A stretch of 7,106 bases of DNA, taken from positions 1-7,106 of the forward strand of contig CAPYID010000060.1 in the NCBI GenBank assembly GCA_948739805.1, given 5' to 3'. Source of the stretch: an uncultured Clostridia bacterium (GTDB lineage: Bacteria; Bacillota; Clostridia; TANB77; CAG-508). The notes beneath the pieces were generated by a model. The model made no database searches, was not told the DNA's origin, and worked only from the letters and a program-made list of their open reading frames with translations. The translations under genes and the position numbers were made by a program. Positions 1 through 5,394 of the stretch are shown here, piece by piece. Position 1 is the first letter of the stretch. Each line of letters begins with the position of its first letter.

Positions 1-57
1 AGTGCTGGAAAACCTAACTTAGTAATAAGTCAAGGCGTTTGGCACTTAGCCTACTGA
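1..57 (+). other. Foreign sequence upstream of the relaxase break point
   Basis: These bases do not encode relaxase sequence in any forward frame, although the relaxase family continues well upstream of the conserved block that begins at 57. Frame 1 is open from the window edge and ends at TGA 55-57 with the peptide GKPNLVISQGVWHLAY, which could be the tail of another gene; I do not recognise it. Frame 3 has a stop at 15-17 and frame 2 a stop at 20-22. The stretch is therefore best read as DNA joined to the relaxase by deletion, insertion or misassembly. Confidence 0.4.
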
Positions 58-1034
58 ACTCTGTTTCTTTTGTAGATGGTAGTAAATATCATAACTCAAA
101 TGTAGAAATTGCATTACTTAAAGAAATAAATGATGATATTTGCAGAAAATATGGACTATCTATAATTAAAAGCACAAAAGCTACTACAGTAAGTGAAATA
201 TCAAAGAGTAGAATTGCAAATTATAATCGTAATTCTGGAAAAATGGAACTTATAAAAGCTGATATTGATGAAGCAATTAAGATAGCTAAAAAATATCAAG
301 AATTTATTGATATATTAGCTCTGAAAGGCTATTATATCAAAAAGGCTAGTAATGTTATATCTGTTTCTACTCCATACTATAATAGGAATATAAGACTTGT
401 AAGAGCCTTTGGAGAAGATTACACCTTTGATAATATAAAAACTAGAATATATCAAGAAACTTTATATAATAAATATTTAAAAAGGAATGATAATGAAAAA
501 GTATATAAAGTAAGAATTTATGATGGTATAAAAATCAATCAAGAAAAGTTAAAAACATCATCATTTTATAGATTATATGTTCATTATTTATATTTGCTTG
601 GGAAACTACCACCAAAAATCCATTGTGAAGAAAGAACAAAGGAATATTATAAAGAATTAGATAAATTTCATAAAACAAATGATGAAATAAAAATGATTAT
701 TAGCTTTGACTTACATTCCTTAGATGATGCTCAAAAACTAAAAACACATTTTTTAGAAAGAGTTGCACCATTGAAGGATGAAAGAGAGAAATTATGGCGA
801 GATTTTAATAAAACAACAAATGAAAATCAAAAAAATATTATTAAAGATAAAATAGCTATAATTACTGATAATATTAATAAAATCAATAAAGAAATACAAA
901 CTTGTAAAAGAATTATCAATAATTCTGAAAAAGGCGAAATAGAATATAATTTGATAAAAAAACGAGTCAAAAAAAATCAAGATAAGAAGGAAAAAGAACT
1001 TACTAAAAATAAAGATAAAAATAGAATACGATAG
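39..1034 (+). pseudogene. Relaxase/mobilisation nuclease (MobP, Tn1549-like), 5'-truncated remnant
   Basis: Relaxases of this family nick the transfer origin of an integrative or mobilisable element and lead the strand into the recipient. The reading frame matches from the block NSVSFVDGSKYH onward, which in intact proteins directly follows the HxxNH metal-binding motif. The segments GLSIIKS, FGEDYTFDNIKTRI and YLYLLGKLPP are also typical of Tn1549-type relaxases. The C-terminal third is a Lys/Glu/Asn-rich probable coiled coil, ending in a very basic tail. The catalytic tyrosine and metal-binding histidines are absent: homology starts at base 57, and only six unrelated residues separate it from the TTG at 39, which lacks a convincing ribosome binding site. 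The product should be unable to nick DNA. It marks the window as part of, or next to, a mobile element. A short second gene for the N-terminal half could lie outside the window, but nothing here shows it. Confidence 0.75.
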
Positions 1035-1047
1035 AGCTTTTTAGAAA

Positions 1048-1091
1048 AGACTGAATCTTAAAGAATTAAATACTCTTTTTAGGTTCAGTCT
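1048..1091. terminator. Shared hairpin terminator between convergent genes
   Basis: AGACTGAATCT at 1048-1058 pairs with AGGTTCAGTCT at 1081-1091, ten Watson-Crick pairs plus one G-U. AAGA and TCTT inside the loop can lengthen the stem. It lies between the relaxase remnant on the plus strand and the flavoprotein gene on the minus strand, so it could end both transcripts. Neither side has a long uninterrupted T tract, so its strength is uncertain. Confidence 0.55.
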
Positions 1092-1100
1092 CAAATTTAT

Positions 1101-1478
1101 TTAAACATATTTAGCTAATTTTTCAACTGTTACTACAATTGCACCTTTAGGTTTTGTAGCTCCAAAAGGAGATACTTCGCCATTACTAAAAAATGTGTTT
1201 TTACAAAGTTCATAGTATTCTCCATCAGAGTAAAACTCAGCTTTTCCAAACATTCTTAATCCTTCATACTTTTCATTAAAAACTGTTAAGACAACATTGT
1301 GATTATATTGTATATTTTTTTGTGTATTTACCATTTCATTTACAGATATAACTAGCTTATTTTCTTCTATTACTTTAACATCTGATGCAACTGATAAATT
1401 AGGATTATTATCTTTATTAACTGTAGCAATATGCATTGGTTTTCCATCAATTAAATCTTTATATTCAAATAAATTCAT
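1101..1478 (-). CDS. Small FMN-binding split-barrel protein (pyridoxamine 5'-phosphate oxidase-like)
   Basis: A 125-residue cytosolic protein of the PNPOx-like split-barrel class, members of which usually bind FMN or a related flavin as dimers and act as reductases or oxidases of unknown substrate. The pattern fits short members: an N-terminal helix, then DGKPMHIATV and NPNLSVASDV strands, LVISVNEMVNTQKNIQYN (residues 42-59; the MxNTxxNI-like segment commonly contacts flavin phosphate), VVLTVFN, and GLRMFGKAEFYSDG. I chose ATG 1478 because GGAGG at 1492-1488 sits 9 bases upstream; the TTG at 1487 abuts that site and is unlikely. Its ATG shares one base with the stop of the preceding dehydrogenase gene and its ribosome binding site lies inside that gene, so the two are probably translationally coupled. 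A shared redox role with the dehydrogenase is inference; the substrate is unknown. Confidence 0.8.
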   Translation of the reverse strand: MNLFEYKDLIDGKPMHIATVNKDNNPNLSVASDVKVIEENKLVISVNEMVNTQKNIQYNHNVVLTVFNEKYEGLRMFGKAEFYSDGEYYELCKNTFFSNGEVSPFGATKPKGAIVVTVEKLAKYV

Positions 1479-2212
1479 TAATACCAACCTCCATCTACTT
1501 TTATTACTGTAGAATTTACAAAGCTAGCATCTTCACTTGCTAGGAATGCTACTACTTTCGCAATTTCTTCTGGTTCTCCAAATCTTTTTACTAAAATCCT
1601 TTCTGTTTCATCTTTCACAAAATCTTCTGGAAGTTCTTTATTCATTTCTGTATTTACCCATCCTGGTGCAATACAATTTACTCTTACATAAGGTGCAAAT
1701 TGAACAGCAGAATCATAAGTTAAACTGATTAACCCAGATTTTGAAGCATCATAGTCTACACTTGTTGGATAATATGTATTTAATCCATTTGTACTAGAAA
1801 TATTTATTATTGCTCCACTTTTCTGTTTAAGCATTTCTTTTCCAATTAATTTTGTTAAAACAAATGGTGCAATTAAATTGATATCTAAGGTTTGTTTCCA
1901 ATCATCAATTGTTCTATCTTCGAAATCCTTATCAATAACAATTCCTGCATTATTTACCAAAACATCAATCTTTCCAAATTCTTTGATAGCTACATCTACC
2001 ATATGATTAATTTCTGTTTCATTAGATAAATCTGCTTGAATAGGTAATACTTTAATATTGAATGTTGTTTCTAATTCACATTTCAGTTTTTCAGCCTTTT
2101 TATTACTCTTAACATAGTTAATTATTATATCATAACCTTTTTTGGCAAATTCTCTTACTATAGCTTCTCCTATTCCTCTGGTACCGCCTGTTACTAATAC
2201 ATTCTTATTCAT
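1478..2212 (-). CDS. Short-chain dehydrogenase/reductase, FabG-like
   Basis: A 244-residue classical SDR oxidoreductase using NAD(P)H, the usual length for the FabG group. Visible motifs are the dinucleotide-binding TGGTRGIG at residues 8-15, Asp61 for the adenine ring, NNAG at 87-90, catalytic Asn111, Ser139/Ser140, and the YxxxK pair Tyr154 and Lys158, followed by APG at 182-184 and the C-terminal VDGGW. All catalytic residues are present, so it should be active. The start at 2212 is chosen because AGGAG lies 7 bases upstream and MNKNVLVTGG is where the family begins; a longer in-frame reading from 2305 only adds sequence overlapping the upstream peptidase gene. The substrate cannot be read from the sequence: 3-oxoacyl-ACP reduction is possible, but no fatty-acid synthesis genes are nearby. 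It is coupled to the flavoprotein gene downstream. Confidence 0.9.
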   Translation of the reverse strand: MNKNVLVTGGTRGIGEAIVREFAKKGYDIIINYVKSNKKAEKLKCELETTFNIKVLPIQADLSNETEINHMVDVAIKEFGKIDVLVNNAGIVIDKDFEDRTIDDWKQTLDINLIAPFVLTKLIGKEMLKQKSGAIINISSTNGLNTYYPTSVDYDASKSGLISLTYDSAVQFAPYVRVNCIAPGWVNTEMNKELPEDFVKDETERILVKRFGEPEEIAKVVAFLASEDASFVNSTVIKVDGGWY

Positions 2213-2252
2213 ATAAAAACTCCTTTCTGGTTGTTTCAATTTTAGTACTTTA

Positions 2253-2885
2253 TTAAAAATAAAAGCTTTTTCTTTTATTCTCCAATTCATCAAAGTATAA
2301 ATCATAGGAATAATCTATACTAATATATGGCATAAATAATTGTATTACAATATCATCATAATCTGTTGTTATAAATTCATTATCAATAACTTTACCTAAA
2401 GTATGAATACAATTCTCACTAGCTTCCTTTGATATCTTAAATTTTTCAGATAAATATGTAGGTGTTATTTTAGTTCCACTTTTAACTAACTGTTTTAAAA
2501 CGCATTGAGGAGCTAATAATTGAGCAGCAAAGAAATTAGCTTCTGCTTCATTTTTATCACATTGCGTTGTGTGGTTTAAAACTATGTGTCCTAATTCATG
2601 CGATATTGTCCAAATTTTTCTTCCTTCTGTTTCTATATCTTCATTATAAAAAATTAATATATTGTTATTTCTAATATATGTATATCCATCATTAGTATTA
2701 CCATTAGAGGTTAACTGACTTATACTTAGATTTGTCTTTTGTGCATATTCTTGGAAACTGATTATTTTAACATCATATTCTTTTAATTTTATATTTTTAG
2801 GATTTATAGGAAAAGATATATTTTCTTGTAACATTAAAGTTTTATAAGCTTCTTCTTTTGCTCTTTTAAAATTCGGTTTAACCAT
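2253..2885 (-). CDS. immA-like: ImmA/IrrE-family zinc metallopeptidase
   Basis: A 210-residue peptidase of the ImmA/IrrE group, whose studied members cleave a cognate XRE-type repressor and so switch on a mobile element or stress regulon (ImmA/ImmR of ICEBs1; IrrE/DdrO of Deinococcus). The zinc site is intact: HELGH at residues 96-100 gives His96, Glu97 and His100, and the downstream EAEANFFAAQLLAP block at 113-126 supplies the third ligand, probably Glu115. The residues after about 140 form a helical region like that of other members. The gene starts 8 bases inside the end of the repressor gene (ATG 2885 over the repressor stop at 2878), with AGGA a few bases upstream, the classic ImmR-ImmA arrangement. 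The neighbouring repressor is the expected substrate; this is inference from the pairing. Confidence 0.9.
   Translation of the reverse strand: MVKPNFKRAKEEAYKTLMLQENISFPINPKNIKLKEYDVKIISFQEYAQKTNLSISQLTSNGNTNDGYTYIRNNNILIFYNEDIETEGRKIWTISHELGHIVLNHTTQCDKNEAEANFFAAQLLAPQCVLKQLVKSGTKITPTYLSEKFKISKEASENCIHTLGKVIDNEFITTDYDDIVIQLFMPYISIDYSYDLYFDELENKRKSFYF
2258..2279 (-). terminator. Weak A/T hairpin at the 3' end of the ImmA-like gene
   Basis: AATAAAAG and CTTTTATT form a perfect 8-bp inverted repeat around a 6-base loop, followed on the minus strand by a short T run. It lies within the last codons of the ImmA-like gene, upstream of the dehydrogenase. Made only of A-T pairs apart from one G-C, it would be a leaky terminator at best. 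If it works, it would partly separate the regulatory pair from the two redox genes. Confidence 0.25.
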
Positions 2886-3225
2886 TTTTATTGTTTCCTA
2901 AAAATATATCAATTGTGCTATCTAATATGTCAAGTAATTTTTCTTTTTCTTCTGGATTTACTTGTTCAGCTTTTCTAAAAATTATGGCAGTCCTAGAATT
3001 ATCTTCTTCCCCTATTTTATCTTTAATCCCTAATAAATAATTAACAGTAACTCCAAAATAATTCGATAATTTATTTAATGTTTCAGTGTTTGGAGTTGCA
3101 TTTCCAGATTCCCAATATGATACTCCTGTAGCAGTAATTCCAACTATATCAGCCAATTGTTGTTGTGTCAGGTTATTTTTTTTTCTTAATTCCTTTATTA
3201 TTTGAGAAAATTTATTTTCGTTCAT
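2878..3225 (-). CDS. immR-like: XRE-family transcriptional repressor (ImmR-like)
   Basis: A 115-residue Cro/CI-type DNA-binding protein. The helix-turn-helix domain spans about residues 6-62: LRKKNNLTQQQLADIVGI, then TATGVSYWESGNATP containing the recognition helix, then LNKLSNYFGVTVNYLLG. The tail from about 75 is charged, then helical (NPEEKEKLLDILDSTIDIFL), and probably serves in dimerisation and as the peptidase target. The start at 3225 is set by GGAGGG 7 bases upstream; the ATG at 3240 overlaps that ribosome binding site and is rejected. The gene is first in the leftward operon and overlaps the ImmA-like gene by 8 bases. It faces a rightward operon across a control region carrying repeated AAATGTAAWT motifs, so it probably represses itself and that operon. 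Cleavage by the ImmA-like partner would relieve repression; this follows from the family, not from direct evidence. Confidence 0.9.
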   Translation of the reverse strand: MNENKFSQIIKELRKKNNLTQQQLADIVGITATGVSYWESGNATPNTETLNKLSNYFGVTVNYLLGIKDKIGEEDNSRTAIIFRKAEQVNPEEKEKLLDILDSTIDIFLGNNKNG

Positions 3226-3248
3226 AGTATTTCCCTCCATTTAAAGTA

Positions 3249-3277
3249 ATTATATTATAAAATAAATAAAATGTAAA
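3249..3277 (-). promoter_or_regulatory. Leftward promoter of the repressor operon
   Basis: Read on the minus strand, TTTACA (3277-3272) lies 17 bases from TATAAT (3254-3249), a close match to the housekeeping sigma consensus. Transcription should start near 3242, just ahead of the repressor's GGAGGG. A second TATAAT overlaps at 3259-3254 but has only a 12-base spacer. The -35 box lies inside one AAATGTAAAT motif (3269-3278), a natural place for autorepression. Confidence 0.7.
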
Positions 3278-3300
3278 TATTTTTTAAATAAAACGTAAGT
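3269..3300. promoter_or_regulatory. Candidate repressor half-sites at the leftward promoter
   Basis: AAATGTAAAT at 3269-3278 and AAACGTAAGT at 3291-3300 are two related 10-base sequences whose starts are 22 bases apart, two helical turns. They match the motif in the larger dyad by the rightward start site. The first covers the leftward -35 box. They are proposed as XRE repressor half-sites on the strength of position and repetition; AT-richness makes chance matches possible. Confidence 0.4.
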
Positions 3301-3316
3301 TTTTTAGCAAAGTGTA

Positions 3317-3345
3317 TTGACAATTGCTAGAATAGTTAGTATAAT
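3317..3345 (+). promoter_or_regulatory. Perfect consensus promoter of the metallo-hydrolase operon
   Basis: TTGACA at 3317-3322 and TATAAT at 3340-3345 are separated by exactly 17 bases, so both boxes and the spacer match the housekeeping sigma consensus fully. Transcription would start near 3352 and give a leader of about 75 bases before the ATG at 3428. So strong a promoter for an accessory operon suggests it is normally held off by a repressor; the dyad over the start site is the obvious candidate operator. Confidence 0.85.
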
Positions 3346-3347
3346 CA

Positions 3348-3375
3348 AAATGTAATTAAAATATAAATTACATTT
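3348..3375. promoter_or_regulatory. Candidate operator dyad over the rightward start site
   Basis: AAATGTAATT (3348-3357) and AATTACATTT (3366-3375) form a perfect 10-bp inverted repeat with an 8-base spacer. It begins 2 bases after the -10 box and covers the predicted start of transcription. The half-site resembles AAATGTAAAT and AAACGTAAGT near the leftward promoter, so one protein probably binds all of them. The XRE repressor encoded next door is the likely binder. Confidence 0.55.
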
Positions 3376-3427
3376 AAGCTATGTTTTGTATAAACACATA
3401 AATATTATACCATACAAGGAGGTTTTT

Positions 3428-4321
3428 ATGAATACTTTAATGTTAAGCTCTAAAAGTTATAAAGAAAATAAGGAACACGATTTTGGAGATTGTTTTATAT
3501 CAGATAATGGAAATGATGTTGTTGTATTTGACTGTGGTTCAAACGAACATGCTGAAAAAGTAATAGAATATTTAGAAAGTAATTATGGTCCAGATAAAAA
3601 AGCAATAATTGTTTTGTCACATAACGATTCAGATCATTTTAATGGGATACCAAAATTAATTGAAAAAAATAAAGTAGAAAAAGTTTATACGATTCTATTA
3701 TTAAAATTTTATGAAGAATTATTAGAAGAAATTGATGACGATAGAAAAACTAAAGATTCTATAAAGAGACAAATATTAGAAAGATATTCAAATATTGCTT
3801 CTTTAGGAGAACAGGGCTTGTTGGAGAACATATACAATGAAGATAATTCATTTGTCAAAATTTGTAATGGAATTAAAGCTATAGGTCCATCTAAAGAATA
3901 TGTATTAGAAGTTGCTGGACAAGCATTAGACTCTAGACAGGGAGATACTATAGATAGCGAAACAACAGTAAATGCTACTAGTGTTCAAATAAGTATAAAT
4001 TTAGGAACTTCAAAAATCTTACTAGTTGGAGATGCCAGTACAAAAGCCATTGAAGATAATGCAAAAGAACATCAAATAATTCAAATTCCTCATCACGGAA
4101 GATTAGACCACGCTGAAGATTTATTTGAAATAAAAAAAGATGATAAAGATACTGTATACTTAATATCAGATAATAAAGGGGCTAGACCAGGTGGTTCAGA
4201 AGATTTAATAAGTAAAGGAAAAGATAAAGGACATACTATATTTAATACTAGAACCGAAGACACTAAAAATATAACTTCTACAACTTATCAAAAATCTTAT
4301 AGAGTGGGGTCATATATATGA
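3428..4321 (+). CDS. ComEC-like metallo-beta-lactamase-fold hydrolase
   Basis: A 297-residue soluble protein with the metallo-beta-lactamase fold, closest in motif style to the hydrolase domain of ComEC/Rec2, here with no transmembrane segments. In order: VVVFDCGS (31-38), SHNDSDHFNG (64-73) giving ligands His65, Asp67, Asp69 and His70 with Asp in place of the second His as in ComEC, ILLVGDAS (197-204) with bridging Asp202, and PHHGRLDHA (221-229). All metal ligands are present, so a nuclease or phosphodiesterase activity is likely; the substrate is unknown. Residues about 90-140 form a mostly helical insertion. ATG 3428 is chosen because AAGGAGG at 3416-3422 lies 5 bases upstream; the earlier TTG at 3386 has no such site. 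The gene leads a three-gene operon behind a perfect promoter, and its stop overlaps the next start as ATGA. There is no signal peptide, so it should act in the cytoplasm. Confidence 0.85.
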   Translation: MNTLMLSSKSYKENKEHDFGDCFISDNGNDVVVFDCGSNEHAEKVIEYLESNYGPDKKAIIVLSHNDSDHFNGIPKLIEKNKVEKVYTILLLKFYEELLEEIDDDRKTKDSIKRQILERYSNIASLGEQGLLENIYNEDNSFVKICNGIKAIGPSKEYVLEVAGQALDSRQGDTIDSETTVNATSVQISINLGTSKILLVGDASTKAIEDNAKEHQIIQIPHHGRLDHAEDLFEIKKDDKDTVYLISDNKGARPGGSEDLISKGKDKGHTIFNTRTEDTKNITSTTYQKSYRVGSYI

Positions 4322-4824
4322 TATATATTTTACAACATTTATATAAAAAAGAATATGAGAATTTCAATACAGAAATTTTAGGAAGAAAAAATTATTTATA
4401 TAATGTTTTTAAATTACATTTTGTAATAAAGAAAACAGCATATTTAAAGGAAAACTTTACATTCCCACAATATTATATTCTGGAAAGTTTTCCTTTTAAG
4501 TCTATGAATAATTTTTGTATAATTGTCGGTGATACAAATTTTGTTATAGACTATATAAGTACACATAAGGAAGACTTTGATGGAAAAATATTAATTATAA
4601 TAACTTGTATTAAAAATAATATTAAAAAAATTACGAGACTATTGTCTACTTTAAAATGCGAATCAATATATTTTACTAAGCAGAATAATGATGAAGCAGA
4701 TTATTACGATGGTAGTAAATGGGGATTAAATTTTAAAATAACACTATCAGAACTAGATTTTTACAATAGTAATAAAAATAATATTATTGAAAAATTAAAC
4801 GAAAATTTTGAGAGGATAAAATAA
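4318..4824 (+). CDS. Unrecognised 168-residue protein coupled to the hydrolase
   Basis: I do not recognise this family. The protein looks like a soluble alpha/beta domain: an Asn/Lys/Tyr-rich N-terminal half, a hydrophobic strand NFCIIVGDTNFVIDYI (65-80), a strand GKILIIITCI (89-98), a helix, a strand CESIYFT (114-120), then the striking block DEADYYDGSKWGLNFKI (125-141) followed by TLSELDFYN. Alternating strands and helices ending in a conserved-looking Trp-Gly turn could be a Rossmann-like or small binding domain. The start ATG overlaps the hydrolase stop in ATGA with a G-rich site upstream, so the two are likely made in fixed ratio and may form a complex. No signal peptide or membrane helix is seen. 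A role as partner, sensor or inhibitor of the hydrolase is speculation from gene order. Confidence 0.75.
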   Translation: MIYILQHLYKKEYENFNTEILGRKNYLYNVFKLHFVIKKTAYLKENFTFPQYYILESFPFKSMNNFCIIVGDTNFVIDYISTHKEDFDGKILIIITCIKNNIKKITRLLSTLKCESIYFTKQNNDEADYYDGSKWGLNFKITLSELDFYNSNKNNIIEKLNENFERIK

Positions 4825-4826
4825 AT

Positions 4827-5342
4827 ATGGAACACTTTTTTAATAAATTAGAAAATTATAATATACTAAATTATATTTTACCAGCTATTGTTTTTGATAT
4901 TGGGTGCAGATATTATATTAATATTAAATTAATTCCTACTGATAATATATTTATTTCAATTTTTATATATTATTTTTTAGGGTTGGTTATTAGCAGAATA
5001 GGCTCTTTAATTATAAAACCATTATTGTGGAAATTAAAAATCTTAAATAGAAAATATAGTTCAGAATGCACAGATTTTTATAATGCTGAAGAAAAAGATG
5101 CAAAAATAAAAATACTATTCACAGATTACAATATGTATAGAAATTTTATTGCTACTTTTTTTCTTCTATTAGTATCTAAATTTGTATATGAAATAAAAAA
5201 TTGGCTAAATATTACTTCCACAATTATATACACGATATTGTTTATCTTACTTATTGTATTATTTATAATGTCTTATAAGAAGCAATTAGAATATATACAT
5301 AATAGAATAGAAAATGATAAATCTAAAAGTAGTAATATATAA
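4827..5342 (+). CDS. Small four-helix membrane protein, candidate effector
   Basis: A 171-residue integral membrane protein with four likely transmembrane segments: about 14-32 (NYILPAIVFDIGCRYYI), 41-64 (IFISIFIYYFLGLVIS and following), 106-124 (NFIATFFLLLVSKFV) and 130-149 (TSTIIYTILFILLIVLFIM). Between helices 2 and 3 lies a polar segment of about 40 residues with an FYNAEEKDAKIKIL stretch and YNMYRN; a basic tail follows helix 4. With an even number of helices and positive residues on the loop and tail, both ends and the central loop are probably cytoplasmic. The layout of two hairpins around a cytosolic core recalls the membrane effectors of bacterial conflict systems, but I cannot assign a named family. 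It starts 2 bases after the previous stop, with GAGG about 11 bases upstream, and is the last gene of the operon before a hairpin. Confidence 0.8.
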   Translation: MEHFFNKLENYNILNYILPAIVFDIGCRYYINIKLIPTDNIFISIFIYYFLGLVISRIGSLIIKPLLWKLKILNRKYSSECTDFYNAEEKDAKIKILFTDYNMYRNFIATFFLLLVSKFVYEIKNWLNITSTIIYTILFILLIVLFIMSYKKQLEYIHNRIENDKSKSSNI

Positions 5343-5346
5343 AATA

Positions 5347-5367
5347 AGAGCTACTCACAGTAGCTCT
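5347..5367. terminator. Bidirectional hairpin terminator
   Basis: AGAGCTACT at 5347-5355 and AGTAGCTCT at 5359-5367 form a perfect 9-bp stem with a three-base loop. It sits between the ends of the central plus-strand operon and the exonuclease gene on the minus strand. On the minus strand it is followed by a U-rich stretch (TATTTTATATATT), on the plus strand by a looser T-rich run, so it probably serves both. Confidence 0.8.
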
Positions 5368-5394
5368 ATCATTATGTTCAATTCTATTTGTTTT

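Noticed and set aside
1..60. Simple frameshift splitting an otherwise intact relaxase
   Set aside because: No upstream frame encodes the expected HxxNH motif or its surroundings, so a shifted frame does not restore the family sequence.
792..980. Minus-strand open frame inside the relaxase remnant
   Set aside because: Phe/Ile-rich antisense of a Lys/Asn-rich coding region; no ribosome binding site or recognisable motif.
1537..1728. Plus-strand open frame opposite the dehydrogenase
   Set aside because: Leu-rich antisense shadow of a gene with all SDR motifs on the other strand.
2213..2305. 31-residue N-terminal extension of the dehydrogenase
   Set aside because: It overlaps the end of the ImmA-like gene, lies upstream of the clear AGGAG site, and is outside the SDR fold.
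3386..3427. 14-residue upstream extension of the metallo-hydrolase from a TTG
   Set aside because: No ribosome binding site before the TTG, whereas AAGGAGG is well placed for ATG 3428.
3241..3427. CRISPR-like repeats or a small RNA gene in the divergent region
   Set aside because: The repeated 10-base motifs are short, few and placed on promoter elements, fitting operators; no spacer-repeat periodicity or terminator hairpin is seen.
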